Part shown: positions 15,524 through 24,054 of the stretch, in pieces
Layout: each line of letters begins with the position of its first letter
Position numbering within the stretch: the first letter of the stretch is position 1
DNA from: a virus
Reading direction: 5' to 3' (one strand)
Length of the DNA: 37,299 bases
IMG/VR virus record: IMGVR_UViG_3300020465_000045
Span: 1 to 37,299 of that record
Made by a program: the position numbers and the translations under genes
The notes under the pieces: generated by a model
What the model saw: only the letters and a program-made list of their open reading frames with translations
Database searches by the model: none
Told to the model about the DNA's origin: nothing

Positions 15524-16072
15524 ATGGCTAAAGTAAAATCAAAAAAAGAACATTATGTAGATAATAAAAAACTCTTTGAAGAAATGAAAAAATTTAAAGA
15601 GCTTTGTAAGGATGCTTCAGAGTGTGGTGATGAAAGACCTGCTGTACCTCATTACATCGGTGAATGTTTTTTAAAGATCGCAAATGGATTATCATTCAGA
15701 CCTAACTTTGTAAACTATACTTACAAAGAAGAAATGGTATCAGATGGTATTGAAAACTGTTTGCAATATCTTTATAACTTTGACCCATCTAAATCCAATA
15801 ATCCTTTTGCATATTTCACACAAATAATCTATTATGCTTTTATTCGAAGAATACAAAAAGAAAAAAAGCAAACACATATCAAACACAAAATTATAGAAAA
15901 GTCAGCATATATGACTCATACACAATTACCTGGTGATAATACTGCTTATAGTATTCAAGGTTTTGATCCAACTATTATGTTACCAGATGAGCCTGTATAT
16001 AAAACAAAAGAAAAAGTGAAAGATCATGCGAATGAAGGTTTAGAAGTTTTTATGGAAGACGATAAAAAATGA
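15524..16072 (+). CDS. 55: Late-transcription sigma factor (gp55-like)
   Basis: At 182 residues (T4 gp55: 185) it is the specificity factor that directs host RNA polymerase to TATAAATA late promoters, together with gp33 and the gp45 clamp. Matching features: N-terminal YVDNKKLFEEM, LKIANGLSFRPNF near 50-62, the sigma region-2-like SDGIENCLQYLYNFDP near 72-87 followed by NPFAYFTQIIYYAFIRRIQKEKKQ (about 92-115), and an acidic C-terminal tail ending EVFMEDDKK, the expected place of the clamp-binding motif. At least seven perfect late boxes in the window fit its role. The start is the ATG at 15524; another ATG 8 nt upstream is out of frame. Its stop overlaps gp47. Confidence 0.93.
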   Translation: MAKVKSKKEHYVDNKKLFEEMKKFKELCKDASECGDERPAVPHYIGECFLKIANGLSFRPNFVNYTYKEEMVSDGIENCLQYLYNFDPSKSNNPFAYFTQIIYYAFIRRIQKEKKQTHIKHKIIEKSAYMTHTQLPGDNTAYSIQGFDPTIMLPDEPVYKTKEKVKDHANEGLEVFMEDDKK

Positions 16073-17130
16073 AAGTAGCAATTATAACAGATACACACTT
16101 TGGTGCTAGAAATGATAATGATAACTTCTCAGAATATTTTTATAATTTCTATGAGGGAATATTCTTTCCTTATTTACAACAACATGGTATAACAACAGTT
16201 TTACATTTAGGCGATCTTATGGATCGTAGAAAATATGTTTCATATAAAACTGCTAAAGAGTTTAGAGAAAGATTTATATTACCATTAAAACATTTAAAAA
16301 TAGACTTTCATTGTTTAGTAGGTAATCATGATATCTATTTTAAAAATACAAATGATGTAAACTCATTACAAGAATTAATAGGTGAATCAAATAAGAAGTT
16401 TCATTTATATGCAGATGCAACAGAAGTTAATATAGGTGGACTAGACATTTTGTTTATGCCATGGATTAATCAACAAAATTATATTTATTCTATGGGTATG
16501 ATTGATGAAACTAAAGCACAAATTTGTATGGGGCATTTAGAGATTAAAGGTTTCCAAATGCATAAAGGACAGATAAACGAACAAGGATATGAAAAAGAAT
16601 TATTTAAAAAGTTTCATACAGTATTCACAGGTCACTTCCACCACAAATCAGATGACGGACATATCTATTATCTAGGTAATCCTTATGAGATTTATTGGAA
16701 TGATTATAATGACAAAAAAGGATTCCATATATTTGATACAGAATCTTTAGAATTAAAAAGAATAGTTAATCCATTAAGGATACATGAAAAAATTTATTAT
16801 GATGATTCGCAAGAAGATTATGACAAACATGATGTATCACAATATCAAAGAAAATATGTTAAAGTTATTGTTGTAAATAAAAAAGACTTATACAAATTTG
16901 ATATGTTCATGGAACGATTATTAAAAGCAAATGCACATGAAGTTAAGATTATAGAAGACTTTTCAGATACAAATGCTGACAATGTGTCAGATGATATTGT
17001 TAAGTATGCTGAAGATACTACAACATTATTAGACAAATACATTGATGAATTAGAAATTGATTTAGATAAAGATAGACTTAAAAGTACTATGCGAGGATTA
17101 TATAATGAAGCTCAAGACTTGGAACTCTAA
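16069..17130 (+). CDS. 47: Recombination nuclease subunit (gp47-like, Mre11/SbcD family)
   Basis: At 353 residues (T4 gp47: 339) it is the nuclease half of the gp46/gp47 complex that resects DNA ends for recombination and degrades host DNA. All metallophosphoesterase motifs are present: DTHFGARND (residues 8-16), HLGDLMDRR near 46, LVGNHDIY near 83, GHLEIKG near 160 and TGHFHHKS near 188. The C-terminal 100 residues form the helical cap/gp46-binding part. It overlaps the gp55 stop by 4 nt and the MT-A70 gene by 26 nt, so these genes are co-translated. It is separated from gp46 by two accessory genes. Confidence 0.94.
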   Translation: MKVAIITDTHFGARNDNDNFSEYFYNFYEGIFFPYLQQHGITTVLHLGDLMDRRKYVSYKTAKEFRERFILPLKHLKIDFHCLVGNHDIYFKNTNDVNSLQELIGESNKKFHLYADATEVNIGGLDILFMPWINQQNYIYSMGMIDETKAQICMGHLEIKGFQMHKGQINEQGYEKELFKKFHTVFTGHFHHKSDDGHIYYLGNPYEIYWNDYNDKKGFHIFDTESLELKRIVNPLRIHEKIYYDDSQEDYDKHDVSQYQRKYVKVIVVNKKDLYKFDMFMERLLKANAHEVKIIEDFSDTNADNVSDDIVKYAEDTTTLLDKYIDELEIDLDKDRLKSTMRGLYNEAQDLEL

Positions 17131-17644
17131 GTATAAAGTAATATACGCAGACCCGCCATGGGCTTTCAAGACCTATTCAGATAAAGGAAAAGATAGAAGT
17201 CCTGAGCAACATTATGATTGTATGAATATGAAAGACATATGTAATTTACCTGTTGAAAAATTAGCAGACAAAGATTGTGTTTTATTAATGTGGATGATTG
17301 ATAGTATGATGCCACAGGCATTAGAAGTTATTAAGTCATGGGGTTTTGATTACAAGACAGTTGGATTCACATGGGCGAAAACAAATAAAAACAAATTAGG
17401 ATTTTTTACAGGTCTAGGTTATTGGACTAGATGTAATCCTGAGCAATGTTTGTTAGCAACAAAAGGCAAACCACAAAGAATTTCAAAATCAATCCCACAA
17501 TTAGTTGTAGATAAACGACAAGAACATAGTCGTAAACCAGAGATCATTTATTCTCATATAGAAAATTTATTAGAAGGTCCATATGTAGAATTATTTGCTA
17601 GAAGAGAACGAGCAGGTTGGGATAGTTGGGGTAATGAATTATGA
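17105..17644 (+). CDS. MT-A70 family adenine methyltransferase
   Basis: This 179-residue protein of the MT-A70 family makes N6-methyladenine, in phages usually in DNA. The catalytic motif DPPW (residues 16-19) follows the short VIYAD strand. Then come a C-VLLMWM strand near 60, GFDYKTVGFTWAKT near 79-92, GYWTRCNPEQCLLATKG near 102-118 (the family's G-x-x-x-R-x-x-x-E region), and HSRKPEIIY near 140, where SAM ribose contacts lie. It has no target-recognition domain, as usual for the family. It is embedded between the gp47 and gp46 genes, with a 26-nt overlap on the left and 4 nt on the right. Self-protection or regulation of phage DNA is likely but unproven. Confidence 0.9.
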   Translation: MKLKTWNSKYKVIYADPPWAFKTYSDKGKDRSPEQHYDCMNMKDICNLPVEKLADKDCVLLMWMIDSMMPQALEVIKSWGFDYKTVGFTWAKTNKNKLGFFTGLGYWTRCNPEQCLLATKGKPQRISKSIPQLVVDKRQEHSRKPEIIYSHIENLLEGPYVELFARRERAGWDSWGNEL

Positions 17645-18111
17645 AAAAATGGAAAGACAATATAGAAGATTTTTTTAAATGGGTTAAAGGAACTGAGTTA
17701 GTTGAACTTGATAATATCGATGTATCAGAGGACCCAGTAAGACCTGAGTTAACTTTAGGTTTTAGAATTACACATGGTAGAAAAATCTTTGGGTTAAAAT
17801 ACAATGATGAGATTGAAGCAATTATCTGTGTTGCATTTTGCCCAGAGGTTCCTTTTACTGTTAGAGAAATGGATTACATGTCTAGAGTTAAAGACGGTAA
17901 AGTTGGAGTTGCATATACAGTATGGTCTAGAAAAAGAGGTGCAGGTAAAGAGATAGTTAAGAAACTTGGTAAATGGGTAAAAGAAAATAAGTATGAAAGA
18001 CTAGTCACACTATCACCATTGACACCTATGGCAACACACTTCCATATTAGGAATGGTGCCAAACAGGTACACATAAATGAGGAAACACAAAATTTTGAAT
18101 ATAAATTATGA
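17641..18111 (+). CDS. GNAT-like acetyltransferase-fold protein
   Basis: This 156-residue protein ends like a GCN5-related N-acetyltransferase. GVAYTVWSRKRGAGKEIVKKL (about 97-117) contains the acetyl-CoA loop R-x-x-G-x-G and its following helix. Then YERLVTLSPLTPMATHFHIRNGAKQV fits motif B: strand, helix, then F-x-x-x-G. The N-terminal half has the matching early strands (IFGLKYNDEIEAIICVAFCP). The acetylated substrate is unknown. It starts at an ATGA overlap with the MT-A70 stop and ends with an ATGA overlap with gp46, so it is fully coupled to the recombination-nuclease operon. In hypermodification loci GNAT proteins can act on bases; here that is only a possibility. Confidence 0.7.
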   Translation: MKKWKDNIEDFFKWVKGTELVELDNIDVSEDPVRPELTLGFRITHGRKIFGLKYNDEIEAIICVAFCPEVPFTVREMDYMSRVKDGKVGVAYTVWSRKRGAGKEIVKKLGKWVKENKYERLVTLSPLTPMATHFHIRNGAKQVHINEETQNFEYKL

Positions 18112-19814
18112 TACATTTTAAACATATTCGTTGGAAAAACTTTTTAAGTACAGGTAATCAATTTACTGATATACAATTAGATAGACAAAAATCTACATTG
18201 ATTGTTGGTGAAAATGGTAGTGGTAAATCTACTATTCTTGATGCATTATGTTTTTCTTTATTTGGTAAACCATTTAGAGTAATATCTAAATCACAATTAG
18301 TTAATACAGTTAACAATACAGATTGCATTGTTGAAATAGAATTTAGAGTTGGTACTAAAGAATGGAAGATTGTTAGAGGTATTAAACCTAACAAGTTTGA
18401 AATTTATTGTGATGATGTTATGATAAATCAAGAGGCAAATGCTAGAGACTATCAAAAGTTTTTAGAACAACAAGTATTAAAATTAAACTATCGATCATTT
18501 ACGCAAGTTGTTATTTTAGGTAATGCTTCGTTTGTTCCTTTTATGCAATTGAAAGCTGTACATAGAAGAGAAGTTGTTGAAGAGATATTAGATATTAAAA
18601 TATTTTCTTTAATGAATTTAATACTTAAAACAAAACTTAAAGACTTAACAGATGAAGTTAAAGATTTAGATTATCAATTTAATATGGCAGTTGAAAAGAT
18701 TGCATTACAAGAAAATTTTATTAGTGATATTAAAGAAGATAAAGATGAGATAATAAAAGATAAACAAAAAACATTATCAGATAACGAAGATATATTAAGT
18801 GAAAGAACAGACGAAAGTAAAATACTTGAAGAACAAATAGAAAGTTTAAAATCTAAAATTAAAGATGAAGCTAAGTATGATGAGAAGTTAAGAAAGTTAA
18901 GAGATATTAGATCAACACTAACAGAGAAACATAAACAATTAACAAAAGAATTAGTATTTTTTGCTGACAATGAAAATTGTCCAACATGTTTACAAGATAT
19001 ACAATCAGATCACAAAGATGAAATGGTTAAAGAAAGAAAAACTAAAGTAACTGAATTGTCTGAGGGTGCAACTAAATTAAAAACAGAAATAACAGATGTT
19101 CAAAAACAAGTAGATGAGATTGATAATGCATTACAAGTTATTAGAGGTGCAGAAGCTCAAAGAGCAGGATTACTTTCATCAATTATAGAATTAGAAAAAT
19201 ATAATACAAAATTAAAATCAGATATAGAGAAATTTAAATCAGGTAAGATATCTGATAAGGATGAAGAAAATCTTAGATTAGAAAAAGATAAATGTAAAGG
19301 TGTTGAAGCAACTAGACTAAAAGTAAAAGAAGAAATAACATATGTTAATACTGCTAGAGAAATATTAAATGATACAGGTATTAAGACTAAGATAATTAAA
19401 CAGTATCTACCTATCATGAATCAATTGATTAATAAGTATCTTATGAGTATGGACTTCTATGTTAACTTTCAATTAGACGAAAACTTTACTGAAACAATTA
19501 AGTCAAGATTTAGAGATACATTTAATTATGCTTCTTTTAGTGAAGGTGAAAAGATGAGAATAGATTTAGCATTATTATTTACTTGGAGAGCAGTAGCGAA
19601 AATGAAAAACTCTACAAACACAAACTTGCTAATATTAGATGAGATATTTGATTCAAGTTTAGATGGTCAAGGTACAGATGAGTTTTTAAGGATACTTAAT
19701 ACACTAGAAGGTGAAAACACTTTTGTTATATCACACAAAGGTGACCAACTTGCTGATAAGTTTAGAAATAGTATTCGTTTTGAAAAGGTACAAAACTTTA
19801 GTAGGATAATGTAA
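18108..19814 (+). CDS. 46: Recombination nuclease ATPase subunit (gp46-like, Rad50/SbcC family)
   Basis: This 568-residue protein (T4 gp46: 560) is the ABC-type ATPase of the gp46/gp47 end-processing complex. Walker A GENGSGKST is at residues 34-42. The Q-loop region is near 140 (FTQVVILGNASF). A long coiled coil spans about 180-420 and is interrupted by the Rad50 zinc hook C291-P-T-C294. The ABC signature FSEGEKMR lies near 476 and Walker B LLILDEIFDSSLD near 507. The FVISHKG H-loop follows near 545. It overlaps the GNAT-like gene by 4 nt and a following 46-codon frame by 1 nt. Confidence 0.95.
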   Translation: MIHFKHIRWKNFLSTGNQFTDIQLDRQKSTLIVGENGSGKSTILDALCFSLFGKPFRVISKSQLVNTVNNTDCIVEIEFRVGTKEWKIVRGIKPNKFEIYCDDVMINQEANARDYQKFLEQQVLKLNYRSFTQVVILGNASFVPFMQLKAVHRREVVEEILDIKIFSLMNLILKTKLKDLTDEVKDLDYQFNMAVEKIALQENFISDIKEDKDEIIKDKQKTLSDNEDILSERTDESKILEEQIESLKSKIKDEAKYDEKLRKLRDIRSTLTEKHKQLTKELVFFADNENCPTCLQDIQSDHKDEMVKERKTKVTELSEGATKLKTEITDVQKQVDEIDNALQVIRGAEAQRAGLLSSIIELEKYNTKLKSDIEKFKSGKISDKDEENLRLEKDKCKGVEATRLKVKEEITYVNTAREILNDTGIKTKIIKQYLPIMNQLINKYLMSMDFYVNFQLDENFTETIKSRFRDTFNYASFSEGEKMRIDLALLFTWRAVAKMKNSTNTNLLILDEIFDSSLDGQGTDEFLRILNTLEGENTFVISHKGDQLADKFRNSIRFEKVQNFSRIM

Positions 19815-19954
19815 TGAAAAGAAAATTTAAAATGTTTATGTTATACTTTAGATTTTACTTAAATAGATTTAAATCAATCTTTGTATTTAAAAAAGAAGAA
19901 GAAGAGCCTGTTAGATTTATCTATGAAGATTACAGAGACGATGATGATAAATGA
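19814..19954 (+). CDS. Very small basic/acidic protein (46 residues)
   Basis: This 46-codon frame begins at the TAATG junction with the gp46 stop and ends 11-14 nt inside the next gene. The predicted protein has a basic, aromatic N-terminal half (MKRKFKMFMLYFRFYLNRFK), which could be an amphipathic or membrane-associated helix. The C-terminus is strongly acidic (EEEE, then EDYRDDDDK). Without it, this would be the only sizeable gap in a tightly coupled operon. The junction style and charge segregation make it a believable gene. No family recognised. Confidence 0.5.
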   Translation: MKRKFKMFMLYFRFYLNRFKSIFVFKKEEEEPVRFIYEDYRDDDDK

Positions 19955-20615
19955 TAAATTTTTTTCATTATCTAAAACTGTTGATATAGCAATTACAAAT
20001 AGATGTAATGCTAGATGCCCACAATGTCATAGAACAGATTCAAATGGTTTAGGTGATGTTGATTGGTTGCCAATAATATCTTGGTCGTTAGACGACTTTA
20101 TTAAAATGTTTCCTAGAGAAACTTTAGACGATATAGAGGAATATAGTTTTTGTGGAACTTGGGGCGATCCTATGATGGCTAAAGATATAGAAAAAATATG
20201 TCATTATATTATTGACAATTCAAAAGCAAAAGTATTAATTACTACAAATGGTAGTATTAGAAACGAAGAGTTTTATTGGAACTTAGGTATTAGATGTGGA
20301 ACTAGACTTTCTATTGTATTTGATATTGATGGTATTACAGAAGAAATGCATCAAAAATATAGAAGAGGTGCATCATTAAAAAAAGTATTAAATAATATGA
20401 ATACACTATCTCAAACACCAGCAACAGTATTATCTCAATCTATTATTTTTAAACATAATCAAGATTACAAAAAAGAAATATCAAAACTTGCAAAAGATAA
20501 TGGATCAGAAAATCATGAGTTTTGTAATTCTAATAGATTTTATTTTGGTGGAACTAAATTTAATTTTATTAATGAACAAGGACAAGAAGAATATTTAGAA
20601 AAGGCAGATGACTAA
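19941..20615 (+). CDS. Radical SAM protein (catalytic domain only)
   Basis: The cluster motif C22-x3-C26-x2-C29 (in NRCNARCPQC) follows a DIAITN strand and binds the 4Fe-4S cluster that cleaves SAM. FCGTWGDPMMA near 68 is the 'GGEP'-like SAM-contact segment, and VLITTNGS near 97 and SIVFDIDGI near 120 are further barrel strands. The ATG at 19941 (or 19944) is chosen because longer in-frame starts give a lysine-rich extension overlapping the preceding small gene. At 224 residues it lacks the C-terminal auxiliary-cluster domain, which is encoded separately and immediately downstream in another frame. Substrate unknown: SPASM-type partners often act on peptides, sugars or alcohols. It is the first enzyme of the accessory cluster. 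Confidence 0.82.
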   Translation: MMINDKFFSLSKTVDIAITNRCNARCPQCHRTDSNGLGDVDWLPIISWSLDDFIKMFPRETLDDIEEYSFCGTWGDPMMAKDIEKICHYIIDNSKAKVLITTNGSIRNEEFYWNLGIRCGTRLSIVFDIDGITEEMHQKYRRGASLKKVLNNMNTLSQTPATVLSQSIIFKHNQDYKKEISKLAKDNGSENHEFCNSNRFYFGGTKFNFINEQGQEEYLEKADD

Positions 20616-20922
20616 AATTGTATGTAAATTTATGAACGGTACAACTTCGACAGTAGTAAACCCAGATGGTCAAGTTTGGCCTTGTTGTTATTTGTGTAAT
20701 CAACATTATGAAGTAGAAGGTAACCCTTTAGCAAAACAAGAGAATGACCATGATGTATTAAAAGATTATCAAAAGAATAAAGACAAATATAATTTAAAGA
20801 ATGATACATTAAAAAATATATTAAACAAGGATTGGTTTACAAAAGATTTACCTAATAGTTTTAAAGACCCAAATAAAGCACCAGATGAGTGTCAACATAT
20901 ATGTAAGGAAGAAAATGATTAG
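20608..20922 (+). CDS. SPASM-like auxiliary Fe-S domain encoded as a separate gene
   Basis: This 104-residue protein resembles the C-terminal SPASM/twitch domain that normally follows a radical SAM barrel in one chain. It has C6 in IVCKF, a GTTSTVVNPDGQVWPCCYLC segment (C26, C27, C30), and C95/C99 in ECQHIC at the end. Seven or so cysteines in this order fit one or two auxiliary 4Fe-4S clusters. The ATG overlaps the radical SAM stop by 8 nt in the +1 frame. This could be a natural two-subunit enzyme, a programmed or real frameshift, or an assembly error that splits one gene. No strong ribosome site is visible, so coupling to the upstream gene is likely. Confidence 0.7.
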   Translation: MTKIVCKFMNGTTSTVVNPDGQVWPCCYLCNQHYEVEGNPLAKQENDHDVLKDYQKNKDKYNLKNDTLKNILNKDWFTKDLPNSFKDPNKAPDECQHICKEEND

Positions 20923-22249
20923 TGTAGGAATATCAGAAGGTTTTCATGATGCTTCAATGACAGTAATTAAAGATCAAGAAATACTTTATGCAGGTCATAG
21001 TGAAAGATACTCTCAAACAAAAAATGATAGATGGGTACATGACGATCAATGGAATAATGTTGATTGGTATGACAATCTTGCTTTCTATGAAAACTATTTT
21101 TGGAAGAATACTAGAAATTTTTGGAGTTTACAACCTAAAGTAAAATATAAAAGAGAATACACACATATATTCAGACACCATGAAACACATGCGGCCGCAG
21201 GTTATTATACATCACCTTTTAATGAATGTAATGTTATTGTAATTGATTCAATAGGTGAGTGGGATACAATATCAATATGGGAATGTAAAGATAATGAAAT
21301 GAAAAAAATTAAATCATGGAAGTATCCATATTCACTAGGATTGTTTTATTCAGCAATTACAGAAAGAATAGGATTTAAACCTAATGAAGAAGAATATATT
21401 ACAATGGGTATGGCTGCATACGGAGAGCCAAAACATGATTTAGAAGATATGTTATATAGAAATAATCATAGAGGCGTACATGGATTATTACCACATGCAC
21501 ACCCTTTTGATCTGGCTGCGTCAGCACAAAATTTATATGAAACAAAACTATTAGAGTTATTAAGATATTGTGAATACAGTAATCTTGTTCTTATGGGTGG
21601 ATGTGCTTTGAATTGTGTAGCAAATAGTAAGATACCAGATAGATTTAATATTTGGATCATGCCAAATCCTGGCGATGCTGGATCAAGTTTAGGTGCAGTT
21701 GCATTAATAGAAAAGAAAAAATTAAATTGGAAACACCCATATCTAGGTGAGGAAATAAAACAAGAAGTAAATCCAAAAGAGGTTGTATATCATATATTGC
21801 AACATGGATATTGTGGAGTTGCAAATGGTAAAGCAGAGTTTGGCCCAAGAGCATTAGGCAATAGATCATTACTTGCTGATCCTAGATTAGATATTAAAGA
21901 TACTGTTAATGAAATAAAACAGAGAGAAAAATTTAGACCTTTCGCACCAACAATACTTGAAGAATATGCTGACGAATATTTTGAAGGTCGTAAGAATAGA
22001 TATATGCAATTTACATCAAGGGCAATGCATGATTATAAATCGGTTACACATGTTGACGGAACTGCAAGAGTACAAACAGTTGAAATAGGTTGTGTCTCTA
22101 TACTTAGAGATATACTAGAAGAATTTTATAATCAAACAGGTTGTCCTATGTTATTAAATACAAGTTTAAATATAAAAGGTAAACCAATGGTTAATACATG
22201 GGAAGATGCTTTAGAATTTGAAAGGAAATATAATGTCAAAGTTTTCTAG
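20915..22249 (+). CDS. Carbamoyltransferase (NodU/CmcH/TobZ family)
   Basis: This 444-residue enzyme transfers a carbamoyl group from carbamoyl phosphate via carbamoyl-AMP to a hydroxyl. The N-terminal ASKHA/Kae1-like fold begins with SVGISEGFHDASMTVI and an ILYAGHSERYSQ strand. The metal-binding HHETHAAAGYY motif is near residue 88, IDSIGEWDT near 109 and MGGCALNC near 228. The C-terminal carbamoyltransferase domain shows CGVANGKAEFGPRALGNRS near 300, FRPFAPTIL near 342 and LLNTSLNIKGKP near 412. It is shorter than bacterial relatives (about 550). The ATG at 20915 has AAGGAAGA in front and overlaps the SPASM-like stop; a longer in-frame start lacks this. Possible targets: modified bases, glycans or a small molecule. 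Confidence 0.92.
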   Translation: MISVGISEGFHDASMTVIKDQEILYAGHSERYSQTKNDRWVHDDQWNNVDWYDNLAFYENYFWKNTRNFWSLQPKVKYKREYTHIFRHHETHAAAGYYTSPFNECNVIVIDSIGEWDTISIWECKDNEMKKIKSWKYPYSLGLFYSAITERIGFKPNEEEYITMGMAAYGEPKHDLEDMLYRNNHRGVHGLLPHAHPFDLAASAQNLYETKLLELLRYCEYSNLVLMGGCALNCVANSKIPDRFNIWIMPNPGDAGSSLGAVALIEKKKLNWKHPYLGEEIKQEVNPKEVVYHILQHGYCGVANGKAEFGPRALGNRSLLADPRLDIKDTVNEIKQREKFRPFAPTILEEYADEYFEGRKNRYMQFTSRAMHDYKSVTHVDGTARVQTVEIGCVSILRDILEEFYNQTGCPMLLNTSLNIKGKPMVNTWEDALEFERKYNVKVF

Positions 22250-22844
22250 ACTATATGCGTTTGGTTGTAGTTTTACAAATTACAATAACAAACAATTATG
22301 TTGGCCTGAATACTTAGGAAAGAAATTAGATTTAGAAGTTGTAAATTGGGGATGGTCTGGTTATTCAAACAATTCTATTTTTTTGAAAACAGTTGAAACT
22401 ATGTTTGGTAAAACAGTTGAAGGCATACAAAGAAAAGATGCAAATGGTTTAGTTGTTATTGGATTGACAGATATGGCAAGACAAAAATTATTTCAAGCAG
22501 ATATAACAGGTCATGATCCAAATCCAATAAAACATATGAATAGATATCTTTCAGATATAATTATGATGCAATCATTTTTAGAAAAACATAATGTAGAGTA
22601 TAGAATGTTTAGTGCATTAGCACCATCACCACAACAAGAGAATTATTATCAAAATTATTTTTTAAAAACTATTCAAAATAATATAGATTACGAAAAAATT
22701 ATTGGATGGCCATTTTTTAAAGAGTTAGGTGGATATAGTATGTGGCATTATCTACAAGAAGATAAAAGTAGGATGACAAAAGATTTTCATCCAACAGAAA
22801 AAGCACATAAAGAATGGGCGGAGTATTTGTATAATGAAATATAA
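22233..22844 (+). CDS. SGNH-hydrolase-like protein (GCSF type), first copy
   Basis: This 203-residue protein has the SGNH/GDSL layout. Block I is G-C-S-F near residue 10 (serine nucleophile), N-W-G-W-S-G-Y-S-N near 40 is block II, LVVIGLTD near 75 stands in for block III, and a C-terminal DFHPTEKAH supplies the Asp-x-His of block V. These proteins are esterases or acyltransferases on glycans and lipids, and a GCSF form is frequent in marine T4-like phages. The ATG at 22233 is preceded by AAAGGAAA and lies inside the carbamoyltransferase's last codons, so the genes are coupled. A second relative is encoded at 24607-25467. Confidence 0.72.
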   Translation: MSKFSRLYAFGCSFTNYNNKQLCWPEYLGKKLDLEVVNWGWSGYSNNSIFLKTVETMFGKTVEGIQRKDANGLVVIGLTDMARQKLFQADITGHDPNPIKHMNRYLSDIIMMQSFLEKHNVEYRMFSALAPSPQQENYYQNYFLKTIQNNIDYEKIIGWPFFKELGGYSMWHYLQEDKSRMTKDFHPTEKAHKEWAEYLYNEI

Positions 22845-24054
22845 TAAACCTAACAGTTGGACTCATTTCGATCCATTAAAACAAGTTGTAATAGGTAATG
22901 TTTATGATCCTAGTTTTTTTGATGATCTAGAAGATGAAAGTCTTAGAGACAGTATTCAAAAAGTTTTACGAGAGACAAAAGAAGATTTAAATGTTATAAT
23001 TAAAACCCTTGTAGATTTAGGAGTTGAAGTTATACAGACTGCACCACAATGGACTCAAGACGGTACACTATTAAAATATTCATCTTTTGGAGAATGGCGA
23101 GAACATAATCCAAATGGATCATTACCTAAACCTATGATTAATCCTAGAGATAATTATATAACTCTTGGTGATGAAATATTTTGTACAATAGGAATATCAT
23201 CAAAAGATGAAGATCATCATCCTTTAAGTTTTTTTGATAATGTTAATATAGAATTATGTAAACAGTTTGATCCAAATAAACTTGGACCATTTCAAGTTAC
23301 ACTAGAAGGTCAGCATGATATAGGGGCACCTAAGACTTGGGAGCCATCTTGGGATGATCTAAAATATTTTGAAACAAATAGAAAAAAACATCCTATTGAT
23401 TTTAGTAAATATGTATGGCAAACTTGGCAGTATGCAGCCATGTCTTTGACTAGAGTTGGTGATAGACTTATTGTTGATGAATGCGATAGAATAGGTTTTT
23501 ATGATTGGTACACTAAAATGAAACCAAATCATAAACATAAAAAAAGTACAATTGCAATTGGTGGACATAATGATGGTAGTATGTGTTTGGTTAAACCTGG
23601 TTTAGTTATAGGATCGCCATGGATGAAACAAGATTTTTTTAATAAAACTTTTCCTGGCTGGGATTGTTTGATTATTAAAGACCCAAAAGATTCTGTTAAA
23701 CTACCAACCTCAATTCCTAGTGGTATACATGGAAGAAGACAAAAAAAGATTGATAGAATGAAATGGTTTATAAAAGATAAAATGCAAGATCATAAGTTTG
23801 TTAAATTTGTAGATCAATGGTTATACGATTGGGTTGGAATGCAAGATGAAACATTTTTTGAAGTTAATATGTTAAGTATAGATGAAAAAAATATATTAAC
23901 AATGAATTATCAAAAAGAGATTCATGATAAATTAAAATCAATAGGAGTAAATCCTATCTATGTACCATTTAGACACAAAAGGTTTTGGGATAGTGGTTTG
24001 CATTGTTTAACACTAGATACATACAGAGAAGGTGAGTGTCGTGAGATTAATTGA
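22834..24054 (+). CDS. Amidinotransferase (arginine:glycine amidinotransferase-like)
   Basis: This 406-residue enzyme of the guanidino-group-modifying superfamily matches the glycine/inosamine amidinotransferase branch. It shows WTHFDPLKQVVIGN near residue 8, the NPRDNYITLGDEIF segment near 107, GGHNDGSMCLVKPGLVIG near 248 (His-x-Asp of the active site), and a near-C-terminal GLHCLTLDTYREGE with the likely nucleophile C391. Family members move an amidino group from arginine to an amine, making a guanidino product. The length fits (human enzyme about 420 with leader). It overlaps the SGNH gene by 11 nt and the oxygenase gene at its 3' end. The acceptor amine is unknown. This is an unusual gene for a phage. 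Confidence 0.88.
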   Translation: MKYNKPNSWTHFDPLKQVVIGNVYDPSFFDDLEDESLRDSIQKVLRETKEDLNVIIKTLVDLGVEVIQTAPQWTQDGTLLKYSSFGEWREHNPNGSLPKPMINPRDNYITLGDEIFCTIGISSKDEDHHPLSFFDNVNIELCKQFDPNKLGPFQVTLEGQHDIGAPKTWEPSWDDLKYFETNRKKHPIDFSKYVWQTWQYAAMSLTRVGDRLIVDECDRIGFYDWYTKMKPNHKHKKSTIAIGGHNDGSMCLVKPGLVIGSPWMKQDFFNKTFPGWDCLIIKDPKDSVKLPTSIPSGIHGRRQKKIDRMKWFIKDKMQDHKFVKFVDQWLYDWVGMQDETFFEVNMLSIDEKNILTMNYQKEIHDKLKSIGVNPIYVPFRHKRFWDSGLHCLTLDTYREGECREIN

